64,000 nt of DNA from Pseudomonas fluorescens (GCF_018614655.1 NZ_JAGGOG010000016.1:248001-312000); one strand, 5' to 3'. Positions 27,381 to 36,837 are shown, counted from the first letter of the stretch. Program-made: numbers and translations. The notes: a model not told the origin generated them from the letters alone.

Positions 27381-27923
27381 ATGGCCCAGCCGTCCACGAC
27401 CTACAAATTTGAACTCAACCTCACCGACCTTGATCGTTCGGTGTACGAGAGCGTCAAACAGACCATCGCCCGCCACCCTTCGGAAACCGAAGAGCGCATG
27501 ACCGTGCGTTTGCTGGCCTATGCCCTTTTCTACAACGAGCAGTTGGCTTTTGGTCGTGGTTTGTCAGATGTAGACGAGCCAGCCCTGTGGGAAAAAAGTC
27601 TGGATGATCGTGTTCTGCACTGGATTGAAGTCGGCCAGCCCGATGCCGATCGCCTGACTTGGTGTTCGCGCCGTACCGAACGCACCACTTTGTTGGCGTA
27701 TGGCAGCCTGCGTGTCTGGGAAGGCAAAGTGGTTCCGGTGGCGAAGAACCTGAAAAACGTGCACATCGCTGCCGTGCCCCAGGAAATCCTGGAAACCCTG
27801 GCCAAGGATATGCCACGGGTGATCAAGTGGGACGTGATGATCAGCGAAGGTACAGTCTTCGTGACCGATGACCGTGGCCAGCATGAAGTCCAGCTGGAAT
27901 GGTTGGTTGGCGAGCGCGACTGA
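27381..27923 (+). CDS. yaeQ: YaeQ family protein
   Basis: 180 residues from ATG 27381 (MAQPSTTYKFELNLTD); an upstream in-frame start at 27348 has no ribosome site. The full-length match to the YaeQ family is clear in SETEERMTVRLLAYALFYNEQL, GQPDADRL and WDVMISEGTVFVTD. YaeQ has a PD-(D/E)XK nuclease-like fold and was once thought to replace RfaH; its true function is unknown. Confidence 0.92.
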   Translation: MAQPSTTYKFELNLTDLDRSVYESVKQTIARHPSETEERMTVRLLAYALFYNEQLAFGRGLSDVDEPALWEKSLDDRVLHWIEVGQPDADRLTWCSRRTERTTLLAYGSLRVWEGKVVPVAKNLKNVHIAAVPQEILETLAKDMPRVIKWDVMISEGTVFVTDDRGQHEVQLEWLVGERD

Positions 27924-27954
27924 CATTTCGATACCTGGTCAGGCAAGGAGGTCG

Positions 27955-28060
27955 ATGTAGGCGCTGTCGAGCGTCAGCGAGGCTGCGATGGGATCACCCG
28001 GGTGTATCTGCCAGACCGCAGCGCCTGCATCGCAGCCTCGCTAAAGTTCGACAGTTCCCA
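27955..28060 (+). repeat. BIME-type inverted repeat before recJ
   Basis: CTGTCGAGCG near 27963 then AGCGAGGCTGCGATG, with the partner CATCGCAGCCTCGCT and TTCGACAG ending near 28056. It belongs to the same repeat family as 43701-43816. It lies between yaeQ and recJ. Confidence 0.7.
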
Positions 28061-28127
28061 CACGGGATCGTCGCTGTTTTCAGCCTTCATTTTCAACGTT
28101 GTATCAAAGAGAAGCCCCCGTCATCCC

Positions 28128-29837
28128 ATGCGTATCGATCCCCGTCCGTTGCCCGCCGTCCTGCCGTTTCTCGGTGAACTGCCACCGTTGTTGACCCGTC
28201 TCTACGCTGCGCGCGGGGTGCAATCGGAAGCCGAGCTGGATAAAAGCCTGGCGCGGTTGATTCCGTATCAACAGCTCAAGGGCATCGATGCCGCTGTGGA
28301 CCTGCTGGTGACGGCGCTGGAGCAACGCCAGCGGATCCTTATCGTCGGCGATTTCGATGCGGACGGCGCCACCGCCAGCACGGTGGGCACCCTCGGTTTG
28401 CGCTTGCTCGGGGCGGCCCATGTTGATTACTTGGTGCCTAACCGCTTCGAATACGGCTACGGCCTGACCCCGGAAATCGTCGCCGTGGCCCTGCAACGCC
28501 AGCCGCAGTTGCTGATTACCGTGGACAACGGCATCTCCAGCGTCGAAGGCGTCGCGGCGGCAAAAGCGGCGGGGCTCAAGGTGCTGGTGACCGATCACCA
28601 CTTGCCGGGCGACGAACTGCCGGCGGCCGATGCGATCGTCAACCCGAACCAGCCGGGCTGTGAATTTCCCAGCAAGGCGCTGGCCGGCGTCGGTGTGATT
28701 TTTTACGTGCTAATGGCCTTGCGTGCCCGTTTGCGTAGCCTCGGCTGGTACGACAGCAAACCGCAGCCGAACATCGGCGAACTGCTGGATTTGGTCGCCC
28801 TGGGCAGCGTCGCCGACGTGGTACCCCTGGACGCCAACAACCGCATCCTGGTCCACCAGGGCCTGGAACGCATTCGTGCCGGTCGCGCCCGACCGGGGAT
28901 CAAGGCGATCCTTGAAGTGGCCAAGCGCGACCACGCCCGCATCACGTCCACCGACCTGGGCTTTATCATCGGGCCACGGCTGAACGCCGCTGGTCGCCTG
29001 GACGATATGAGCCTGGGTATCGAATGCTTGCTTACCAGTGATGTTGCCGCCGCCCGGGAAATGGCTGCGCAACTGGATGGCATGAACCAGGACCGCAAAT
29101 CCATCGAGCAAGGTATGCAGCGCGAGGCCCTGGCCCAGCTCAAGGACTTGCCGGTGGAGTCGATGCCTTATGGCTTGTGCCTGTTTGATCCAGAATGGCA
29201 CCAAGGCGTCATCGGAATTCTGGCCTCGCGCATGAAGGAGCGGTATTTCCGTCCGACTATCGCCTTTGCCGATGCCGGCGACGGTTTGCTCAAGGGGTCG
29301 GGACGTTCGGTGCCGGGCTTTCATATTCGCGATGCGCTGGCGGTAGTGGCCAGTCAGCACCCGACCTTGATTGCCAAGTACGGTGGCCATGCCATGGCGG
29401 CGGGGCTGACCCTGCCTGAGGCGAATTTCCCGCTGTTCGCCGAAGCCTTTGATGCCGAAGTGCGTCGGCAACTGCGTGAAGAAGACCTCACCGGGCGGTT
29501 GCTGTCCGATGGCACTCTGGCGGTCGAGGAGTTTCACCTGGAACTGGCGCGCGCCCTGCGCAACGCCGGTCCTTGGGGTCAACACTTCCCCGAGCCGTTG
29601 TTTCACGGGGTGTTCCAGTTGGTGGAGCAACGGGTGGTGGGCGAGCGGCATCTCAAAGTCGTGCTCAAGAGCGAGTGTGGTTCGGTGAAACTCGACGGCA
29701 TTGCTTTTGGCATTGATCGAGATATCTGGCCAAACCCGACTATCCGCTGGGTGGAACTGGCCTACAAACTTGATGTGAATGAGTTCCGTGGGCAGGAAAC
29801 CGTGCAGTTGATGATCGCGCATATCGAACCGCGCTGA
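28128..29837 (+). CDS. recJ: Single-stranded-DNA-specific exonuclease RecJ
   Basis: 569 residues from ATG 28128 (MRIDPRPLPAVLPF); the open frame begins at 28002 inside the repeat. RecJ degrades ssDNA 5' to 3' in recombination and mismatch repair. The DHH phosphoesterase motifs are visible: ILIVGDFDADGATAS, VTVDNGIS, VTDHHLPG and GSVADVVPL. The DHHA1 domain carries the GSGRSVPGFHI and GGHAMAAGLTL motifs, and an OB-fold ends the protein. Confidence 0.96.
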   Translation: MRIDPRPLPAVLPFLGELPPLLTRLYAARGVQSEAELDKSLARLIPYQQLKGIDAAVDLLVTALEQRQRILIVGDFDADGATASTVGTLGLRLLGAAHVDYLVPNRFEYGYGLTPEIVAVALQRQPQLLITVDNGISSVEGVAAAKAAGLKVLVTDHHLPGDELPAADAIVNPNQPGCEFPSKALAGVGVIFYVLMALRARLRSLGWYDSKPQPNIGELLDLVALGSVADVVPLDANNRILVHQGLERIRAGRARPGIKAILEVAKRDHARITSTDLGFIIGPRLNAAGRLDDMSLGIECLLTSDVAAAREMAAQLDGMNQDRKSIEQGMQREALAQLKDLPVESMPYGLCLFDPEWHQGVIGILASRMKERYFRPTIAFADAGDGLLKGSGRSVPGFHIRDALAVVASQHPTLIAKYGGHAMAAGLTLPEANFPLFAEAFDAEVRRQLREEDLTGRLLSDGTLAVEEFHLELARALRNAGPWGQHFPEPLFHGVFQLVEQRVVGERHLKVVLKSECGSVKLDGIAFGIDRDIWPNPTIRWVELAYKLDVNEFRGQETVQLMIAHIEPR

Positions 29838-29992
29838 ACCCTCCAAGATCCCCCGTTGTCGACTAGTCTCTAAGCACTGTGTGATTGGTCTTGTGACCTT
29901 GTCCTGTTTCAGCCCACCGGGGGGTGGTATTTACGTCGACCTTTCAAACAGAACCCTGGAGCCAGCCCACCGGATACGAGAAGAGGTGCCCC

Positions 29993-31099
29993 ATGAGTCT
30001 GCTGCTTGAACCCTATACCCTGCGCCAATTGACCCTGCTCAACCGCATTGCCGTGTCGCCGATGTGCCAGTACTCCAGCGCAGACGGCCTGGCCAATGAC
30101 TGGCACCTGGTGCACCTCGGCAGTCGTGCCGTAGGCGGCGCCGGGCTGATTTTTACCGAAGCCACCGCGGTCACCGCCGATGGTCGTATCACCGCCCAAG
30201 ACCTGGGATTGTGGAACGATGAACAGATCGAACCCTTGCAACGCATCACCCGTTTTATCAGCGCTCAGGGCGCCGTAGCGGGGATTCAATTGGCCCATGC
30301 CGGGCGCAAGGCCAGCACCCACCGGCCGTGGATCGGCGAGCACGGCAGCGTCAAGCCAGGCGACGGTGGCTGGGTGCCGGTCGGCCCGTCTCCGATTGCC
30401 TTCGACCCGCAGCACACGTCACCGAAACAATTGGACGAAGGCCAAATCCAGGCTGTGGTCGAGGCTTTTGTCGCGTCGGCCAAGCGTGCGTTGGTCGCTG
30501 GTTTCAAAGTCGTGGAAATTCACGCAGCCCATGGCTACCTGTTGCATCAATTTCTCTCGCCCCTGAGCAATCAGCGCCAGGACCAATATGGTGGCTCGTT
30601 CGAAAACCGCATCCGCCTGGTGCTGCAAGTGACCGAAGCGGTACGCGCGGTTTGGCCGCAAGAACTGCCGTTGTTTGTGCGACTCTCGGCCACCGACTGG
30701 GTGGAAGACGGCTGGAACCCGGATGAAACCGTCGAGCTGGCGCGCCGGTTGAAAGGGTTGGGTGTTGACCTGATCGACGTATCGTCCGGAGGCACCGCCG
30801 CCAATGCAGAAATCCCCATAGGCCCCGGCTATCAAACGCGCTTCGCCGAGCGTGTGCGCAAAGAGTCCGGGATAGCCACCGGTACTGTGGGAATGATTAC
30901 CGAGCCGGCTCAAGCCGAGCACATCCTGCGCACCTGCCAGGCAGACATCATTTTCCTCGCCCGTGAGCTGTTGCGCGATCCCTACTGGCCGCTACACGCC
31001 GACGACGACCTCGGTGGACGCAAGGCGATCTGGCCGGCGCAGTATCAACGGGCGACACACCGGGATCAGCCGATTCATGAGTCGGATTTGCGGGACTGA
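29993..31099 (+). CDS. Old Yellow Enzyme family NADH:flavin oxidoreductase (YqjM/XenA class)
   Basis: 368 residues. FMN-dependent ene-reductase that reduces activated C=C bonds and, in related XenA proteins, some nitro compounds. The YqjM/XenA subclass is indicated by the redox-tuning cysteine in SPMCQYSS (C25, Y27), the substrate-binding HAGRKAS and YGGSFENRIRL, and the FMN phosphate loop near the C-terminus. ATG 29993 follows AGAGGTGCCCC. Monocistronic, with a terminator 22 bp after the stop. The natural substrate is unknown. Confidence 0.92.
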   Translation: MSLLLEPYTLRQLTLLNRIAVSPMCQYSSADGLANDWHLVHLGSRAVGGAGLIFTEATAVTADGRITAQDLGLWNDEQIEPLQRITRFISAQGAVAGIQLAHAGRKASTHRPWIGEHGSVKPGDGGWVPVGPSPIAFDPQHTSPKQLDEGQIQAVVEAFVASAKRALVAGFKVVEIHAAHGYLLHQFLSPLSNQRQDQYGGSFENRIRLVLQVTEAVRAVWPQELPLFVRLSATDWVEDGWNPDETVELARRLKGLGVDLIDVSSGGTAANAEIPIGPGYQTRFAERVRKESGIATGTVGMITEPAQAEHILRTCQADIIFLARELLRDPYWPLHADDDLGGRKAIWPAQYQRATHRDQPIHESDLRD

Positions 31100-31491
31100 A
31101 AGGCTGTTTGCTCCATCAGAACCCACCGCTGACAACGGTGGGTTTTTCTTACTCGTTGTCAGCGAAATCATGATCCTTGGCCATCCTGCGGCTGCCGCTT
31201 GTTCAAGCGGGCCGATCCGGAGCTGTATCGCCAGGAACCCGAGGATGTTCATCTGTGCCAGGTGCTCTCATGATGTTTGCGGGAAAAGGTTGTAGGTCGC
31301 TGCTGCTTAAGTGTTTTTTTAAGTGAATACTCTAAAAAAATCTCACACGTGCTTAGGAAAGTTTCTACGCTTGAAGTAAGACGGATTTCTGGCCCAGAGA
31401 GTCCGTCTGTTTATCCACGGAAGCATTGCGCTTCACGGGGAGGAAGTTATGGGCGCAAGGAGTCGATGTTTATTACACGGAGAAAGAGTCC
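31100..31491. other. Intergenic region with terminator and possible leader
   Basis: 392 bp. After the terminator at 31121, about 150 bp have no recognisable content. An AT-rich stretch near 31310-31340 and the sequence TAGGAAAGTTTCTACGC at 31354 follow, possibly the promoter or operator region of the small gene at 31492. Confidence 0.4.
31121..31151 (+). terminator. Rho-independent terminator after the OYE gene
   Basis: ACCCACCG-CTGACAA-CGGTGGGT followed by TTTTCTT. Confidence 0.88.
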
Positions 31492-31677
31492 ATGGCCAAA
31501 ACCTATGGTGTAGTGGGTGTTCTGACGCTTTTTCTGACCCGCAAGCTGTCGTTGCACGGTCGTTGGTTAAGTTCGGATGAGGCGCAATTACTGGAGCAGT
31601 ACCGTGCTCTTACCGAAAACGATCAGGTGGCGATGCGGTATCTGATTGGGGCGATGAAGAGTATTTCGCGGTTCTGA
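31492..31677 (+). CDS. Small protein of unknown function
   Basis: 61 residues from ATG 31492, preceded by GGAGAAAGAGTCC. Not recognised. The N-terminal part is mildly hydrophobic (YGVVGVLTLFLTRKLSLHG); the rest reads as two amphipathic helices (SSDEAQLLEQYRALTEND, then QVAMRYLIGAMKSI). No Cys, no signal peptide. Helical composition with the LTENDQVAMRYL motif hints at the tail of a small regulator, but this is weak. The good ribosome site and the 15-bp hairpin just behind the stop argue for a real gene. Confidence 0.55.
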   Translation: MAKTYGVVGVLTLFLTRKLSLHGRWLSSDEAQLLEQYRALTENDQVAMRYLIGAMKSISRF

Positions 31678-31683
31678 AAAGGC

Positions 31684-31716
31684 GTTGATCGTTCCCACAC
31701 GGTGGGAACGATCAAC
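31684..31716. repeat. Perfect 15-bp hairpin (possible terminator or repeat unit)
   Basis: GTTGATCGTTCCCAC-ACG-GTGGGAACGATCAAC: a perfect stem with a 3-nt loop, filling the gap between two convergent genes. No T-run follows, so it is more likely a dispersed repeat than a classical terminator. Confidence 0.7.
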
Positions 31717-31723
31717 GTGCCTG

Positions 31724-33349
31724 TCAGGTGTATGTACGCTTGTCCGGTGCTGGTGGGAAGTACTGGTACAGCCAGGTTTCACTCAGGGTCCTGTCCTGGG
31801 TACGGATGAAGAGTCGCAGTTCCACGGGCTCCACGCTGTCACTGGTCGGGTACCAGTCGAAGAGGATTCGATAACCTTTGATGGCATCAAGTACCAGCAC
31901 GCTGAAATCCTTCACTTCGCCATGGGAGCAGGTGACTACCGGCTCGATTCCTGTGCCTTCGGGCAAGCGGTCCAGGCCGCCACCGTTGAAGTCCACAGCA
32001 AAACGCCGCGCCCAGACCTTGGGGTAATGCTCCCCCGGCGCCCAACCCTCAGTGAAGCCGCCCATGCCTGAACGGGTGGCGTTGACCTGTGCAAGCGGTG
32101 TGCTGACCGGAGGCAGGGCACTCCAGTAAAGCTTATAGCCATAGTTCAGGGAGTCGCCGGCGGCCACGGGTGTTTTCGGGGTCCAGAAGGCCACGATGTT
32201 GTCCAGGGTTTCGCCGGTGGTAGGAATTTCCAGCAGGTCGATAGAGCCTTCGCCCCACGCAGTTGTCGGCTCTACCCACAGGCTTGGGCGTTTGCTGTAC
32301 CAGTCAACGGTGTCCTGGTAGCTGGCGAACTCATGGTCGGTTTGCACCAGGCCGAAACCTTTCGGGTCTTTGTCGGCGAAGGCGTTGAACTGCAGGGTGG
32401 CCGGGTTGTTCAGCGGGCGGCAGATCCACTCGCCATTGCCACGCCACATCGCCAGGCGATCCGAATCGTGGATCTGCGGGTGGAGGGTGTCGCACATCCG
32501 CCGCTCATGGGTGCCACAACTGAACATGCTGGTCATCGGCGCGATGCCCAGTTGTTCGATCGCGGTGCGGGCATTGATGTAAGCGTCGATCCCCATGACC
32601 ACTTGGTTGGCTTGGCAGTCGATATCGAAACGGTAGGCACCGGTGGCACTTGGCGAGTCCAGCAGGGCGTAGACCACGAAACGGGTGCTGTCCTTGTCCG
32701 GGGTCTCAAACCAGAACTGGGTGAAGTCGGGGAACTCCTCACGCTTTTTCGCATAGGTGTCGATCGCCAGGCCGCGGGCGGAAAGCCCGTACTGGCCGGT
32801 GGAGTCCACCGCACGGAAATAGCTGGCGCCGAGGAAGGACAGCACGTCATGACGATCCAGTTCCGGTGCCTTGAACAGCTTGAATCCGGAAAAGCCCAGG
32901 TCACCCTTGAGCTGTTGGGTGTCGACCGTGGTTTTTGCGTAGTTGAACAGTGACGGCCGGAAATGCACCTCGCGGGAGATGCGGGTCTTCGGGTCGACAC
33001 TGTGCATGCGCACCGGTGTCTTGAAACCCATGCCGACGTGGAAGAACTGCACGTCCAACTGGCCGTTCAATTCCTTCCACAGCGAATGGTTGCCGTCGTA
33101 GCCGATAGCATTGAAATTCTGCGGGGTCATGTTGGCCAGGGTGGGAGGCAGCACCTGTTTGGTGTCCTGATATTGCTTGTTGGCCAGTTGCTTGGCCTGG
33201 GCCTTCAGCGCTTCGAAATCGAAGGCCAGGGCGTCGCCATCCGCGGCACGATTCCCCGCCCAAGCCTGGGCGGCCAGCAGGCCACTGGCCGACAGACCGG
33301 TATAAGCCGCGATGGCCATGGACGCTTTGAGCAAATTCCTGCGGTGCAT
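31724..33349 (-). CDS. opgD: Glucan biosynthesis protein D (periplasmic glucan)
   Basis: 541 residues. The N-terminus MHRRNLLKASMAIAAYTG with following AQAWA is a twin-arginine signal, as in known OpgD proteins, so it is exported folded to the periplasm. The body matches the OpgG/OpgD family (PLNNPATLQFNAFADKDPKGFGLVQ-type region with the conserved FGLVQTDH; GMGGFTEGWAPGEHY). It shapes the backbone of osmoregulated periplasmic glucans. No opgG/opgH lies nearby, as is usual for opgD. Confidence 0.93.
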   Translation of the reverse strand: MHRRNLLKASMAIAAYTGLSASGLLAAQAWAGNRAADGDALAFDFEALKAQAKQLANKQYQDTKQVLPPTLANMTPQNFNAIGYDGNHSLWKELNGQLDVQFFHVGMGFKTPVRMHSVDPKTRISREVHFRPSLFNYAKTTVDTQQLKGDLGFSGFKLFKAPELDRHDVLSFLGASYFRAVDSTGQYGLSARGLAIDTYAKKREEFPDFTQFWFETPDKDSTRFVVYALLDSPSATGAYRFDIDCQANQVVMGIDAYINARTAIEQLGIAPMTSMFSCGTHERRMCDTLHPQIHDSDRLAMWRGNGEWICRPLNNPATLQFNAFADKDPKGFGLVQTDHEFASYQDTVDWYSKRPSLWVEPTTAWGEGSIDLLEIPTTGETLDNIVAFWTPKTPVAAGDSLNYGYKLYWSALPPVSTPLAQVNATRSGMGGFTEGWAPGEHYPKVWARRFAVDFNGGGLDRLPEGTGIEPVVTCSHGEVKDFSVLVLDAIKGYRILFDWYPTSDSVEPVELRLFIRTQDRTLSETWLYQYFPPAPDKRTYT

Positions 33350-33663
33350 AGATACAACCTATCGTGAGCAATCCCGCGCCGTTCCTGGCACGTGCTGGAT
33401 CAGAGATAACGGTTCGGACATGCCTTCGGCCAAACGCAACGGACATTAAACAGATACCAAATAGCTTAAGCCGTTCGGTGCTGAAGGAAAAATGATTGAT
33501 GGCGGGGTGATGGCCTCGTATGTGAAACAAGACGTGTCGGCTCAAACCTGACGCTACAAGAGTGGTGTTACATCTGGAAGTACTCTAGGCCACGAGTTTT
33601 TGGCACTTGGTTTTACGCTGGTGGCCTTATTAGTCCTGTACACCCAAGTTTCTGGAGGCTGTG
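33350..33663. other. Divergent intergenic region opgD / TerB-like gene
   Basis: 314 bp between two divergent genes. It must hold both promoters, but I cannot point to convincing hexamers. No repeats or small genes seen. Confidence 0.4.
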
Positions 33664-34374
33664 ATGAATACCCGTGGATTGCTTGATCAGTTGCTCAAGT
33701 CCGGCCAGGACATGTTGCAAAACAAGGCTGGTGGTCAGCGTAAAGGCGAGGACAAAGGCGCCCTGGGCGGTTTGCTTGGCGGCGGCGGACTGGGAAGCTT
33801 GCTCGGTGGTGCTGGCGGTGGCGCCTTGGCAGCCGGGGCCATGGGCCTGTTGCTGGGCAACAAAAAGGCCCGCAAGTTTGGCGGCAAGGCGCTGACTTAC
33901 GGAGGACTGGCGGCGTTGGGGGTGATTGCCTACAAGGCCTATGGCAACTGGCAGGCGCAGCAGGCCAGTGCGCCACAAGGGGAGCCGCAAACCATTGATC
34001 GTTTGCCGGCGGCTCAGGTTGAGCAGCATAGCCAGGCGATTCTCAAAGCGTTGGTGGCGGCGGCCAAGGCTGATGGGCATGTAGATGAGCGGGAGCGGGC
34101 GTTGATCGAAGGCGAGTTTACCAAACTGGATAGCGATCAGGAGTTGCAGCAGTGGCTGCATGCTGAACTCAACAAGCCCTTGGATCCGACTGATGTGGCG
34201 CGGGCGGCGAGCACGCCGGAGATGGCGGCTGAGATGTATATCGCCAGTGTGATGCTGGTGGATGAGGAGAACTTCATGGAGAAGGCCTATCTGGATGAAC
34301 TGGCTCGTCAGCTTAAGTTGGAGCCGGGGTTGAAGGTTGAGTTGGAGCGACAGGTGAGGGCGGTGGTGGTTTGA
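33664..34374 (+). CDS. DUF533/TerB-like membrane-associated protein
   Basis: 236 residues from ATG 33664, preceded by GGAGGCTG. The N-terminal ~30 residues are amphipathic (TRGLLDQLLKSGQDML). A Gly/Leu/Ala-rich region (about 35-75) with a hydrophobic segment follows, and a C-terminal TerB-like helical domain (from about 125) has the paired acidic motif AKADGHVDERERALIEGEF. This is the DUF533 layout also seen in E. coli YebE. Function unknown; metal binding by the acidic helices is an inference from TerB. Confidence 0.85.
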   Translation: MNTRGLLDQLLKSGQDMLQNKAGGQRKGEDKGALGGLLGGGGLGSLLGGAGGGALAAGAMGLLLGNKKARKFGGKALTYGGLAALGVIAYKAYGNWQAQQASAPQGEPQTIDRLPAAQVEQHSQAILKALVAAAKADGHVDERERALIEGEFTKLDSDQELQQWLHAELNKPLDPTDVARAASTPEMAAEMYIASVMLVDEENFMEKAYLDELARQLKLEPGLKVELERQVRAVVV

Positions 34375-34380
34375 GGTTTG

Positions 34381-35055
34381 GTGTACATATCCATTTTTTG
34401 GTAACGGCCACTTATGGTTCCGCCCTGACGGCGGGTCACTTTGGAACAGCCCCAAAGTAACCAAAGGGCTCTTGCCCCACCACTTGGCACCTCGCTAGTG
34501 CTCGGTGTGCCTGAGCGTAGGCATTGCTCCGTGGGTCGCCGCAATGGGCCGTCCCTGGCCCAGTGCGGCTAAACCGGCGTCCTGCCGGTTTACCCACGGA
34601 CCAATGCCTACGCTCAGCCAGCGTGGTTTAACGGGGCGCCTAAGATCAAAAACAAAGCGAGGCGGCCTAGTAGCCGACCTAGTATCTGAAGCGTATGCGT
34701 TTCCTCCTCACACCCTCGCGTAGCAGCTGTCGAGCCCCCAGCGAGGCTGCGTGCTCTTGATCTTGCTGTTGATCTGTTTTTGATCTTGATCTGAGGCGCC
34801 CCGTTAAACCACGCTGGCCGTAATCCTACATTGATTTGGGGGGTAAACCGGCAGGACGCCGGTTTAGCCGCCCTCGGCCATGGATGGCCGATGGCGGCGG
34901 CCCCTCAAATCAATGTTGGATTACGGGAACACCGAGCCTGGGCGAGGTGCCGAGTGGTGGGGCAAGAGCGTTTTGCTTACTTTGCCGCTTTTGCAAAGTG
35001 AGTCGCCGTAAGGGCGAAACCCTAAGCAGCCGTTACCGCAGCAACGGATATACAC
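34381..35055. repeat. 675-bp composite inverted repeat
   Basis: The left arm (about 34381-34653) and right arm (34776-35055) are imperfect inverted copies. Matching pieces from outside inward: GGTAACGG/CCGTTACC; CTCTTGCCCCACCACT / AGTGGTGGGGCAAGAG; TAAACCGGCGTCCTGCCGGT and its complement; GTGGTTTAACGGGGCGCCT and its complement. The ~120-bp centre carries a fragment of another repeat (GCGAGGCTGCG). No plausible gene lies inside; the short open frames follow the repeat. It resembles long dispersed repeats of P. fluorescens genomes. It fills most of the 840-bp gap before the wsp operon. Confidence 0.8.
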
Positions 35056-35214
35056 ACCCAACAACCCGCCTCCCAAACCGCCCCGCCACAAGTCAATCCC
35101 CCTGCACCACAATCTTTTTGCGTTCCCTGAGTCCCACCCCACAACCCATTGATAGATGATGGCATTTGCTCAGCTATACTCCCCTCCATTTGATCGGCCC
35201 TCCGAGGAATTACT

Positions 35215-36837
35215 GTGAAGAACTGGACCTTGCGCCAAAGGATTTTGGCGAGCTTTGCGGTAATCATCGCCATCATGCTGCTGATGGTAGTGGTCTCGTA
35301 TTCACGCCTGCTGAAGATCGAAGCCGGCGAAACATCCGTGCGCGACGACGCCGTACCGGGGGTGTTTTTCAGCTCGATGATCCGCAGCGCCTGGGTCGAC
35401 AGTTACCTGCAAACCCAGGAACTGATCGGCCTGCATAAAAATCAGGGCATTTCAGACGCGGACAAACAGGACTACAAGACGTTTGAAGCCGATCTTGAAC
35501 GGCACATGGCCAGTTACACGGCGACGATCAATATGGCGCAGGACCGGAGCGAGTTCGACGCCTTCGAAAAGCTGCACGAGAACTACAATCAGATCCTCAC
35601 CCGGGTCCTGGACTTGCATCTGGCCAACAACAACGTCGATGCGATGAAGCTGTTCGACGAACAACTGACACCGGCCTGGACCGCAGGCCGCATGAAGCTC
35701 AACGACATCATCCAGGAGAACAAACAAGTGGCGGACAACGCCACCGCAGCCATTGACGATGCCGTGAACGCCGCGAAAATCAGCATGGGCGTCTCGTTGA
35801 TCCTGGCGATACTTGCCGCCGGCCTGTGTGGCCTGCTGCTGATGCGCGCAATCATGGCGCCGATGAAACGCATCGTCGATATCCTCGACACCATGCGCAC
35901 CGGCGATCTGAGCAAGCGCTTGAACCTGGAACGCAAGGACGAATTCGGTGCCGTGGAAACCGGCTTCAACGACATGATGACCGAGCTGACCTCCCTGGTG
36001 TCTCAGGCGCAGCGTTCATCAGTGCAGGTCACCACCTCGGTCACCGAGATTGCCGCGACTTCCAAGCAGCAACAGGCCACCGCCACCGAAACCGCCGCCA
36101 CCACCACCGAGATCGGTGCCACGTCCCGGGAAATTGCTGCGACGTCCAAGGACCTGGTGCGCACCATGACCGAAGTGTCCACTGCTGCTGATCAGGCATC
36201 GGTCGCCGCCGGTTCCGGCCAGCAAGGCCTGGCCCGCATGGAAGAAACCATGAACTCGGTGATGGGGGCCGCCGACCTGGTGAATGCCAAGCTGGCGATC
36301 CTCAATGAGAAGGCCGGCAACATCAACCAAGTGGTGGTGACCATCGTCAAGGTCGCCGACCAGACCAACCTGCTGTCCCTCAACGCCGCGATCGAGGCCG
36401 AGAAGGCCGGTGAATACGGTCGTGGTTTTGCCGTGGTCGCGACTGAAGTACGGCGCCTGGCGGACCAGACAGCCGTGGCCACCTACGACATCGAGCAGAT
36501 GGTTCGTGAGATCCAGTCGGCGGTGTCCGCCGGCGTGATGGGCATGGATAAATTCTCTGAAGAAGTGCGCCGCGGCATGTCTGAAGTGCAGCAAGTGGGC
36601 GAGCAACTGTCGCAGATCATTCATCAAGTCCAGGCCCTGGCGCCTCGTGTATTGATGGTCAACGAAGGCATGCAGGCCCAGGCCACCGGCGCCGAACAGA
36701 TCAACCACGCTCTCGTGCAATTGGGCGATGCCAGCAGCCAGACGGTGGAGTCTCTGCGCCAAGCCAGTTTTGCCATTGATGAACTGAGCCAGGTCGCGGT
36801 TGGTCTGCGCAGTGGCGTGTCGCGTTTCAAAGTCTGA
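35215..36837 (+). CDS. wspA: Methyl-accepting chemotaxis protein WspA
   Basis: 540 residues from GTG 35215 (GAGGAATTACT upstream). Surface-sensing receptor of the Wsp system. A first membrane helix is at about 12-32, a four-helix-bundle periplasmic domain runs to about 185, a second helix follows (SLILAILAAGLCGLLLM), then a HAMP domain, and a long cytoplasmic coiled coil with the signalling tip QTNLLSLNAAIEAEKAGEYG. No C-terminal pentapeptide is seen for CheR docking, in line with WspC acting through its own TPR part. First gene of wspABCDEFR; overlaps wspB by one base. Confidence 0.95.
   Translation: MKNWTLRQRILASFAVIIAIMLLMVVVSYSRLLKIEAGETSVRDDAVPGVFFSSMIRSAWVDSYLQTQELIGLHKNQGISDADKQDYKTFEADLERHMASYTATINMAQDRSEFDAFEKLHENYNQILTRVLDLHLANNNVDAMKLFDEQLTPAWTAGRMKLNDIIQENKQVADNATAAIDDAVNAAKISMGVSLILAILAAGLCGLLLMRAIMAPMKRIVDILDTMRTGDLSKRLNLERKDEFGAVETGFNDMMTELTSLVSQAQRSSVQVTTSVTEIAATSKQQQATATETAATTTEIGATSREIAATSKDLVRTMTEVSTAADQASVAAGSGQQGLARMEETMNSVMGAADLVNAKLAILNEKAGNINQVVVTIVKVADQTNLLSLNAAIEAEKAGEYGRGFAVVATEVRRLADQTAVATYDIEQMVREIQSAVSAGVMGMDKFSEEVRRGMSEVQQVGEQLSQIIHQVQALAPRVLMVNEGMQAQATGAEQINHALVQLGDASSQTVESLRQASFAIDELSQVAVGLRSGVSRFKV

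Noticed and set aside
31684..31716. Hairpin taken as a Rho-independent terminator
   Set aside because: The stem is perfect but has no T-run on either side, so it is reported as a repeat.
34505..34723. Short open frames inside the 34381-35055 repeat
   Set aside because: They follow the repeat sequence, lack ribosome sites and would be disrupted in the mirrored arm.
34381..35055. Inverted repeat considered as the ends of an insertion sequence
   Set aside because: Only about 120 bp lie between the arms and there is no transposase gene or clear target duplication.
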